Source: JACMQX01 sp044225675 (lineage in GTDB: Bacteria; Pseudomonadota; Gammaproteobacteria; Burkholderiales; Burkholderiaceae_C). From it: a stretch of 47,236 bases of DNA. Below, in pieces: positions 41,680-47,236 of the stretch (the first letter of the stretch is position 1; each line of letters begins with the position of its first letter). A program made the translations under genes and the position numbers. The stretch lies in assembly GCA_044225675.1 (NCBI GenBank), contig JBGAIH010000038.1, forward strand, positions 1 through 47,236, written 5' to 3'. A model generated the notes under the pieces. It made no database searches, was not told where the DNA came from, and was given only the letters and a program-made list of their open reading frames with translations.

Positions 41680-42835
41680 GGCTACGCTGATTTAGCCCTC
41701 GATTTCCGCAACGCTCGATGACCCCATTTCACATTGCGCGTGTTCATGCCCAAGAAGGCGGACTTGGGCGTTGTCCTGCTGCTTTCGAAGGCCTTGCGGC
41801 CTCTCTTTGTCCCTTACGGACGCACCTGTGCCAGCAACAGCCCTCGGCTCATGTAGATGTTGACCAATGCCAACGCGGTGAACGCGCGCGTCGCGTTCTT
41901 GTGCAGGCCGCGGTAGCGCACCTTGCTGAACCCCCACTGCCGCTTGATGATCGCGAACACGTGCTCAACGCGTGCCCGGACCTTGGACTTCTCACGATTC
42001 TTGCGCCGCTGCTCGTCGGGCACCCCATTGATATGGCGCACCCTCTGGTTCGTACAGTCTTCGGCCAGCGGCGCCTTGGCTGCGATCAGTTCTTGCTGGC
42101 TGGCATACGCATTGTCGCCGTAGACCTTGAACTCTCCGCCGTGCAGCAAGTCGGGTAACGGGTGCTTGTCATGCACATTCGCGGCCGTCACCACCGCGCT
42201 GTGTGCCAGTCCCCAGTGGCTGTCCACCCCGATATGCAGCTTCATGCCAAAGAAGTAGTTCTTGCCCTTGCCCACCGGCTGCATCTCGGGGTCGCGCTTC
42301 TTCTGCCTGTTCTTCGTCGAGCTGGGCGCGCTGATGATGGTGGCATCCACGATCGTGCCCGTGCCCACCCTCATACCCTGGCCCTGCAGTACCTCGCCCA
42401 CCTTGGCAAACAGCGCCGCTCCAAGTTGATGCTGCTCCAGCAATCGCCGAAACCCGCAGCAGCGTCGTGCCGTCGGGAACCCGCTCGCGTCCCAGGTCAA
42501 TGCCCACGAAGCTGCGCAGGCTGGCACTGTCATACAGCGCCTCTTCGCAAGCCTCGTCGGCCAGGTTGAACCAGTGCTGCACGAACAGCATGCGCATCAT
42601 GCGCTCCAGCCCGATCGGCGGGCGGCCGCCTTCCCCCTTGGGGTAGTACGGCTCCACCACGCAGCACAACTCCTGCCACGGCACGATCTTGTCCATCGTC
42701 TTGAGGAACAGATCGCGTCGCGTCGGGCGACGGAATTGCTCGAAGTTCTTGTCCGCTTCCATGGCAAGGGTTTGCTGTTTCATGAATCGCTCAACGCATC
42801 ACAGGGCTAATTGGTGGACCTTTTTCAGCGTAGCC
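41680..42835 (-). mobile_element. IS5-family insertion sequence, transposase broken
   Basis: This 1156-bp element has terminal inverted repeats GGCTACGCTGA at 41680-41690 and, inverted, at 42825-42835. A 4-bp target duplication TTAA flanks it at 41676-41679 and 42836-42839. The target TTAA, size and DDE transposase place it in the IS5 family. Positions 41691-41813 are non-coding element sequence. Confidence 0.9.
41814..42783 (-). pseudogene. IS5-family transposase with frameshift
   Basis: The N-terminal part (MKQQTLAMEADKNFEQF ... VPDGTTLLR) and the catalytic part (FRRLLEQHQLGAALFAKVGE ... VDATIISAPSSTKN ... YGDNAYASQQEL ... RVEHVFAIIKRQWG) lie in different frames, joined near 42450 at a CGGGTTTCGG run where one extra base would explain the shift. 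All three DDE residues survive in the second part. A programmed shift is unlikely because the related intact copy at 43691 is a single frame. Confidence 0.82.
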
Positions 42836-42988
42836 TTAACCGGGCGACAACGGCAGGGAGCCAGGCCCAGGCGGCAGACAATGTATCCCGTACCTGCAGC
42901 CCGGGCCTGGCGCCTTGCCATTGTCGCTCCGGTTGAAGGAGAGGTTAGGTTCCATGCGCGGACCTTCGCTCTGGCGGACGCGCCACGC

Positions 42989-43366
42989 TCATTGCCGCAC
43001 GTACGCAACATGTTCCACCCCGCGGTCATCGATGGCGACCGCGCGAACGTAGATCTGGCAGTTTCGACCTAGGTAGACCTCAGTTCTGAGTTCCTGGAGT
43101 GCATCACGGTCCACGTTGTGGCGGTGGATATGTTCAATGAGGCCCTTGCGATACCAACTTACGGCTTCTCGGATGCGCGGTGTCAATGCTTCCAGGTCGC
43201 CATCTCGTTCAGGTATCCAACTGAGCACTACCTTCTGTCCTGGGAGCGCGCGGACGCGATCGTTGACGTCCTCATACACGTGCCGGCCGCCGATGTAGTT
43301 CATGCCGCTCATGAACGAGTGGCTCCAGTTATGCGCCATCGCACGAATAGTCTTGTATTGCGACAC
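42989..43366 (-). CDS. Integron cassette 3: hypothetical protein
   Basis: This 125-aa protein of unknown function starts MSQYKTIRAMAHNWSHSFMS and contains HVYEDVNDRVRALPGQKVVL and VYLGRNCQIYVRAVAIDDRG, suggesting a small mixed alpha/beta fold. The start codon is GTG at 43366 with AGGA about 10 bases upstream, 28 bp after the GTTAGGT core. No membrane segment or signal is present. The family was not recognised. Confidence 0.68.
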   Translation of the reverse strand: MSQYKTIRAMAHNWSHSFMSGMNYIGGRHVYEDVNDRVRALPGQKVVLSWIPERDGDLEALTPRIREAVSWYRKGLIEHIHRHNVDRDALQELRTEVYLGRNCQIYVRAVAIDDRGVEHVAYVRQ

Positions 43367-43394
43367 TTCGATTTTCCTGGGCGGTTTTTATGCG

Positions 43395-43523
43395 ACCTAA
43401 CGTTCGAGTTAAGCCGGGAGCGTAGGCAGGCAGCGTAAGCCCGGGCTGAGAGAATGTACAGAGTACCTCAGCCCGGGCTTACGCTGGCTGCCGTAGCGAG
43501 TCGGCTTGAACGAGGGGTTAGGC
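43395..43523 (-). repeat. attC site 4, intact
   Basis: This 129-bp site reads from GCCTAAC (43523-43517) to GTTAGGT (43401-43395) on the minus strand. The inner arms AAGCCCGGGCTGA / TCAGCCCGGGCTT form a long near-perfect hairpin, and outer arms include CTGCCGTAGCGAGTCGGCTTGAAC. The stop codon of cassette 2 begins four bases beyond its right end. It shares arm and loop sequence with attC 5. Confidence 0.9.
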
Positions 43524-43626
43524 CTCACTCGATGCGCCACAGCATTGGAAGGACGTAGCGCCCGGCGGGCAGCGGTTCCAGGTCCCTGGCGTTGAAGTCG
43601 TTAGAACAACGGATCAGGTGTGCTAG

Positions 43627-44778
43627 GGATGGTCTGAACAAGTCCACCGATCACGCCCTGATGCGTTGAACCTGCAAAGGAATTGCAGCGATGAGCCAGA
43701 TCAGCTTCTCGGACGCAGAGTACGCGGGCAAGCGCAAGAAGACGCGGCGCGAGGTCTTCCTGGAAGAGATGGAGCAGGTGGTGCCGTGGAAGGCGCTGCT
43801 GAAGGTCATCGAGCCGCACTACCCGGTAGCCGGCCGCGGGCGTCGGCCCTACCCGCTGGAAGCGATGCTGCGCGTGCACTTGATGCAGAACTGGTTTGCG
43901 CTGAGCGATCCGGCGATGGAAGAAGCACTGTACGAGATCGCGTCGCTGCGCAACTTCGCGGGGCTGAACCTGAGCGAGCCGATCCCGGACGAGACGACGA
44001 TCCTGAACTTCCGCCACATGCTGGAGGAGTCGGACCTGGCCGAGGACATCTTTAAGCAAGTCAACGCGCTGCTGGCTCGCAAAGGTCTGCTGCTCAAGCG
44101 AGGCAGCATCGTCGATGCGACGATCATCGCGGCGCCCAGCTCGACGAAGAACGAGCAAGGCGAGCGAGACCCCGAGATGCATCAGACCAAGAAGGGCAAC
44201 CAGTGGCACTTCGGGATGAAGGCGCACATCGGCGTGGACGCCGACAGTGGCTTGGTGCACACGGTCACGACCACGGCTGCCAACGAGGCCGATGTTGAGC
44301 AAGTCGCCGATCTGCTGCACGGCAAGGAGAAACAGGTTTGGGCCGACTCGGGCTACCGCGGCGCGCAAAGCCGTGTCGATCGCGAAGTGAAGTGGCACAT
44401 CGCCGCACGCCCGAGTGATATTGCCAAGTTGCCCGAGGGCAAGGCGAAGGCGCGGCTGCAGCAACGCGAGTACGCCAAGGCCAGCATCCGCGCGAAGGTG
44501 GAGCATCCGTTTCGCGTGATCAAGCGCCAGTTCGGATTGGTGAAGGTGCGCTTCCGCGGGCTGCAGAAGAACACCGCCCATGTGCTCACGCTGTTCGCGC
44601 TGTCGAACCTGTGGATGGCGCGAAGGCAGTTGATGGGAGTGGTCCGTCCGAAGATGGCCTGAGGGCCCGGAACGACCTCGAAATCTCATTCGAAGACGCT
44701 CCAGACCGGGCATTCCTTCAATCCTCGCAGCGCTCGGACGATCAGATCGACATCGTTTGCGAGTTGTTCAGACCTTCC
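43627..44778 (+). mobile_element. IS5-family insertion sequence, apparently intact
   Basis: This 1152-bp element is flanked by the 4-bp duplication CTAG (43623-43626 and 44779-44782). Its terminal repeats GGATGGTCTGAACAAG and GGAAGGTCTGAACAAC match at all but a few positions. It contains one full-length transposase gene and sits inside the TonB-like cassette gene, opposite in direction. It differs in sequence from the other IS5-family copy in the window. Confidence 0.92.
43691..44662 (+). CDS. IS5-family transposase
   Basis: This 323-aa DDE transposase has an N-terminal DUF772-type domain (VPWKALLKVIEPHYP ... RMLRV-like AMLRVHLMQNWFALSD) and the catalytic residues in IVDATIIAAPSSTKN, VWADSGYRGAQ and RAKVEHPFRVIKRQFG. 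Full length and uninterrupted, so probably active. The inverted repeats lie 64 bp before the start and 116 bp after the stop. Confidence 0.95.
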   Translation: MSQISFSDAEYAGKRKKTRREVFLEEMEQVVPWKALLKVIEPHYPVAGRGRRPYPLEAMLRVHLMQNWFALSDPAMEEALYEIASLRNFAGLNLSEPIPDETTILNFRHMLEESDLAEDIFKQVNALLARKGLLLKRGSIVDATIIAAPSSTKNEQGERDPEMHQTKKGNQWHFGMKAHIGVDADSGLVHTVTTTAANEADVEQVADLLHGKEKQVWADSGYRGAQSRVDREVKWHIAARPSDIAKLPEGKAKARLQQREYAKASIRAKVEHPFRVIKRQFGLVKVRFRGLQKNTAHVLTLFALSNLWMARRQLMGVVRPKMA

Positions 44779-45101
44779 CTAGAGCTGCTTGGTCAAGTAG
44801 TTCATGCCCGCTTGACCGATAAACGGTTGGGTTCTCGCTCTTGCCGGCGGCGGTGATGGTGAACGCGACAACCGTTCTTCCTTGTTGGTCACTGCGCAGC
44901 GCTGCTGCAGGGTACGGAGGTTGCCGACGGAAGCAAGTTCCCAGCGAGGAGTTGATGACCTGCTGACCGGGTGAACTCGAGGCAGCAGAGGAAGCCGATT
45001 CCATGGGAGCAGCCGCCTGCGCGTGCGCTGATACGTGCGAGGCAAACGCAACGGTGAGAACTGCGAGGCGGAGACTAAGCATGCGAAGTGATTTGTGTGA
45101 G

Positions 45102-45230
45102 GCCTAACGTTCGAGCTAAGCGGGCGACGACGGCAGGACGCCAAGCCCGGGCTGGTGAAAGTGTACCGAGTACCACCAGCCCGGGCTTGGTGGCCTGCCG
45201 TTGGCGCTCCGCTTGAGCGAGGGGTTAGGC
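45102..45230 (-). repeat. attC site 5, intact
   Basis: This 129-bp site reads from GCCTAAC (45230-45224) to GTTAGGC (45108-45102) on the minus strand. The inner arms AAGCCCGGGCTGG / CCAGCCCGGGCTT and the outer GGCAGGACGCC / GGCCTGCCGTTGGCG arms pair imperfectly. Its R'' overlaps the end of the cassette 1 gene and supplies that gene's TAA stop. Confidence 0.92.
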
Positions 45231-46181
45231 GTCGCCCGCACCCTTCTCGGCGCTCCGGTTGGTCATGCTTTCGAGGCGCTTACGCAATTTGTCTTTGAGA
45301 TCACGCATGTTCGTGTACTCGGGACAGTTATACCCGGCCAAGTCGAAGTGAAGGCCAGTGCCTGACTGCCGGTAGAGAATAACGGGCCTTCTCAGTGCGT
45401 GCGCGAATCCGACTTCATAGTAGACGTTCGGTCGAGCGCCAGTCAAATCGGCGAAGAGAAACTCTGACGTCCGGATTTCGTTTAAAACCCGCTGGGTAAT
45501 CTGACCCTCATGCTCGATGTCGTCAGCGCGGACGGCCGCTATTCCAAACTGGCGAAAAGTTTCCTTCACGGCGTCCACAACATCGACAAGCTCTGGTCGT
45601 GCGGGGTCCATCCACATCATGATGAAGCCTGTGCCTGGGCGATACTGGGTCGAGGATTGGTTGCCCGATGATTCTTGCGCAGGCAAAGAGAGTTCAGATG
45701 ATGCTTCAACCAGCTTGAGAGTCTGTAGAAGCTGTGAAGCGTGATCACGGAACACCGCGTCTGCCTCCAACGGCGGAAGGCTTTCGTCCTCGGTCTGACG
45801 AGCAGGGCGAACTCCGAGGATCCGATCCTCATCGTTGATAACTTCAATGTCATGGAAGCGATAGCGATGCAACCTCAATGCAGCCCGCATGGCCTTCGTT
45901 GATTCCCTGAGATCAGCGGTGTCCTCCGAAGAGACGAGAGGAGCATTTCGCATCGCGGCGGCAAGCTGCGCGGAGTAGCGCACAACGCGATCCGCAAGGC
46001 CCCGCGCCAAAGCCAAGGACTCGTCCGTCACGTGTCGCCAGTAGAAGTCAGCGTCATTCTTGGACCAGTAGTCGCCTTCTGTTGCGCCGGCTTCCTGGTT
46101 TACGCGTTCAAAGTAGCCAGTCGCGTCCTCGCGGAGCACTTCAAGCAGCAACCGAAGGTCGGACTTTTGTGTTTCGGGCAT
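45225..46181 (-). CDS. Integron cassette 1: nucleoside deoxyribosyltransferase/TIR-like protein
   Basis: This 318-aa protein has a helical N-terminal part (1-180), then a compact Rossmann-like domain starting GFIMMWMDP (186). It includes D219-D221 in VRADDIEHEG and the signature FLFADLTGARPNVYYEVGFAHAL (D245, E256), and ends with RPVILYRQSGTG. The signature resembles the nucleoside 2-deoxyribosyltransferase and related TIR-like nucleotide-cleaving fold, where such a glutamate is catalytic. A role in nucleotide metabolism or phage defence is possible but unproven. It is first behind attI, where integron promoters are strongest; its stop codon comes from the attC core. Confidence 0.8.
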   Translation of the reverse strand: MPETQKSDLRLLLEVLREDATGYFERVNQEAGATEGDYWSKNDADFYWRHVTDESLALARGLADRVVRYSAQLAAAMRNAPLVSSEDTADLRESTKAMRAALRLHRYRFHDIEVINDEDRILGVRPARQTEDESLPPLEADAVFRDHASQLLQTLKLVEASSELSLPAQESSGNQSSTQYRPGTGFIMMWMDPARPELVDVVDAVKETFRQFGIAAVRADDIEHEGQITQRVLNEIRTSEFLFADLTGARPNVYYEVGFAHALRRPVILYRQSGTGLHFDLAGYNCPEYTNMRDLKDKLRKRLESMTNRSAEKGAGDA

Positions 46182-46208
46182 AGGACCGCCAAAGGTTGTA
46201 CTTGCGAC

Positions 46209-46409
46209 GCCTAACGTAATTTAGACCGCAATCCGGAAAGCGTTATCCAGCAAGCGCGGGATAACCTGGAGCTCGCGATCTCGCCAAGACCGTGGTGCCA
46301 TTGGATATTCTGGCCCGCGCCACTCAAGCTAACGTCAATAACTGACGAGCTCAAACACCGCAAAAGCCCGGCTTTCCCGACTGCGGGATAACTCTGCGCG
46401 ATAACCTGG
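46209..46409 (-). other. attI-like core and repeat region of the integron
   Basis: The GTTAGGC core (46215-46209, minus strand) preceding cassette 1 is not part of an attC, because no pairing arm follows on its right, so it is the attI candidate. Between it and the integrase remnant lie four GGATAAC/GTTATCC-type units (46243-46249 inverted, 46259-46265, 46386-46392, and GCGATAACCTGG at 46398-46409), which could be remnants of integrase-binding repeats. No complete gene lies in 46216-46440. Confidence 0.6.
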
Positions 46410-46444
46410 CCGCATCGACCATTTCTGACCATTGATCCTCTCCT

Positions 46445-46610
46445 CAAGTGCGCGAGCGCACGCGCTGGCTTCACTATAGCCTCAGCACCGAAAAGGGTCT
46501 ACGTTTACTGGGTGCGGCTCGTGGCTCGAAGGCCATCGATGGACGTGGACCGACGCGAGGTACTGCCAAGGGCGGTTGCCGGGCGCGGCGCCTTCATCCT
46601 TCAGCGGATA
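46445..46610 (+). pseudogene. intI: Integron integrase (intI) N-terminal remnant
   Basis: The frame from 46445 reads QVRERTRWLHYSLSTEKG, close to the IntI N-terminal pattern [23 protein letters not shown]. A one-base shift continues it as VYVYWVRLVARRPSMDVD, and later blocks REV and VAGR with APSSFSG echo EVEAFL and the ASTH region. An in-frame stop precedes it, and nothing matches the catalytic C-terminus (R-H-R-Y). Direction and position opposite the cassettes are those of a normal intI. Confidence 0.68.
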
Positions 46611-46706
46611 GGCGAAAGTGCACCGCCTCAGTCATTAGAATTTTTCGAATAACTGCCCGCAAGAACGAGCGCCAATCCACCATACGTTCTGGACTTCGGA
46701 CCCACC

Positions 46707-47099
46707 ATGCCCCCCACCCTCCTCCCCCTCATGGCCGCCCACGTCGCCTGGACGGCCCTGCTCTACGTCCTCCTCACCATCGCCCGCGCGCCCAAGGTCT
46801 GGGGTCTGGGCCGGCGGGCGGATGGCTCCAATCCCTGGGCGGCGGTGGAGCCGCGCATCAGCGCGAATCTGTCGAACCAGTTCGAGTGGCCCGTGTTCTT
46901 TCACGTGGGCTGCCTGGTGCTGATGCAGCAGGGCGCGGTGAGCGCTGCGGCCGTGGCGCTGGGCTGGGTGTTCATCCTGGGGCGGGTGGCGCACAGCGCG
47001 GTGCAGATCGGCACGCCGCAGGTGCGTCTGCGCGGGCTGGTGTTCACCATCAACTTCCTCGCCACGCTCGGGCTGTGGGCGCTGGTGGTGCGGGCATGA
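46707..47099 (+). CDS. MAPEG family membrane protein
   Basis: This 130-aa integral membrane protein has about four helices. Family features are the first-loop segment ISANLSNQFEWPVFFHVG, with the conserved asparagine and glutamate, and GRVAHSAVQIG. MAPEG relatives include glutathione transferases and peroxidases, but bacterial members mostly lack a known substrate. It lies about 100 bp beyond the integrase remnant, has core-like codon use and marks the right border of the accessory region. Confidence 0.88.
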   Translation: MPPTLLPLMAAHVAWTALLYVLLTIARAPKVWGLGRRADGSNPWAAVEPRISANLSNQFEWPVFFHVGCLVLMQQGAVSAAAVALGWVFILGRVAHSAVQIGTPQVRLRGLVFTINFLATLGLWALVVRA

Positions 47100-47170
47100 C
47101 TTAAGTTCTGGCGCTCGCTCCCCTGCCGCCGATAGATTGGAAGCCTCCACACTTCCCCATCTGCCGGCCC

Positions 47171-47236
47171 ATGCAATCCGTACGCTTTCCCGCTCCTTCG
47201 CACGGCGTGGCTGCTCCGCCTGCCGCCCATCCCTCC
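47171..47236 (+). CDS. Possible 5' end of a gene running off the window
   Basis: An ATG at 47171 opens a frame (MQSVRFPAPSHGVAAPPAAH) that continues to the window edge. Twenty-two codons are too few to assign a family; no clear ribosome binding site precedes it. Confidence 0.3.
   Translation, partial: MQSVRFPAPSHGVAAPPAAHPS

Larger units (their letters stand above)
41663..42950 (-). repeat. attC site 3, split by an IS5-family element
   Basis: Positions 41663-41679 (GTTAGGC core side) plus 42840-42950 (ACCTAAC core side) rejoin to 128 bp once the IS and one TTAA copy are removed. Its R'' is ACCTAAC, and the start core of the same cassette, at 43395-43401, is GTTAGGT, the matching variant. 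Arms CAACGGCAGGGAGCC and GGCGCCTTGCCATTGTCGCTC are the usual dyad. Confidence 0.85.
43525..45082 (-). pseudogene. Integron cassette 2: TonB C-terminal-like secreted protein, split by an IS
   Basis: The gene starts at 45082 with a signal peptide (MLSLRLAVLTVAFASHVSAHA) and continues with RRQPPYPAAALRSDQQGRTV and PTVYRSSGHELLDQAAL, typical of TonB C-terminal domains. An IS5-family element interrupts it at 44779. Joining 45082-44779 to 43622-43525, with one CTAG removed, restores a 134-codon frame ending LPAGRYVLPMLWRIE. The junction reads QAAL-AHLIRCSNDFNARD. The intact product would be 133 aa. It is now truncated inside the inserted element. Confidence 0.85.
39046..46640 (-). mobile_element. 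Decayed chromosomal integron with six gene cassettes
   Basis: Six genes on the minus strand, each preceded by GTTRRRY and followed by an attC, form a cassette array reading leftwards from an attI-like core at 46209-46215. The five attC sites are 126, 126, 128, 129 and 129 bp after removal of insertion sequences. An integrase remnant lies divergently to the right. The leftmost cassette has no attC on its left, so that end was lost. No intact integrase gene is in the window, so the array is now probably static or served in trans. Confidence 0.88.

Noticed and set aside
39046..46181. Prophage or integrative element origin for the accessory block
   Set aside because: No phage structural, conjugation or tyrosine recombinase gene is present; the attC sites and cassette layout explain the block.

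Overview
The window is about 47 kb of very GC-rich DNA with tightly packed genes and strong G/C preference at third codon positions. The gene set points to a betaproteobacterium of the order Burkholderiales, most likely family Comamonadaceae (Variovorax/Acidovorax-like). Supporting markers are a Bug-type (TctC) solute receptor beside tartrate dehydrogenase, urease genes in the order ureA-ureJ-ureB-ureC-ureE-ureF-ureG, a DUF3034 outer membrane protein, a rubrerythrin / heterodisulfide-reductase-like / DUF3501 cluster, and a bacteriophytochrome with its heme oxygenase. The assignment is inferred from gene content only.

Layout. 1-5.6 kb: diheme cytochrome c, DNA polymerase IV, DUF3034 protein, exported truncated hemoglobin, small membrane protein, crotonase-family enzyme. 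5.6-8.7 kb: light sensing, with heme oxygenase (bphO) making biliverdin for the downstream phytochrome kinase (bphP). 8.7-12.2 kb: an operon on the minus strand, yaaA, prolyl-4-hydroxylase-like dioxygenase, alpha/beta hydrolase, queF, in which all three junctions are 4-bp ATGA overlaps. 12.3-15 kb: DUF3501, an iron-sulfur CCG-domain protein and rubrerythrin, with a Fur-like box upstream. 15-25.1 kb: a nitrogen locus in which a giant NCS1-permease/histidine-kinase/receiver fusion and a LuxR-type response regulator diverge from the urease operon, which has a -24/-12 (sigma-54) promoter match immediately upstream. 25.2-37.4 kb: glutaminase-STAS-cNMP fusion, GAF-receiver protein, TauE/SafE exporter with divergent LysR, LysR / tartrate dehydrogenase / Bug receptor, an NYN-domain gene with a strikingly structured leader, and an arsR-aquaporin-aldehyde dehydrogenase operon.

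37.4-46.7 kb is accessory. It opens with tRNA-Ser(UGA) and a diheme cytochrome c. It then holds a decayed chromosomal integron: six cassettes reading leftwards from an attI-like core at 46209, five attC sites that are 126-129 bp once insertion sequences are removed, and, divergently at about 46445, frameshifted remains of an integron integrase N-terminus. Three insertion sequences have attacked the array: an internally deleted IS110/IS1111-type element inside one attC, an IS5-family element with a frameshifted transposase inside another attC (TTAA duplication), and an intact IS5-family element inside a TonB-like cassette gene (CTAG duplication). Each can be removed on paper to restore the original site or reading frame. 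Cassette genes encode a nucleoside-deoxyribosyltransferase/TIR-like protein, the broken TonB-like protein, a PIN-domain protein, a membrane protein and two unknowns.

The most interesting items are the integron with its decay history, the transporter-kinase fusion next to urease, and the candidate riboswitch-like leader of the NYN gene. A MAPEG-family gene closes the window.
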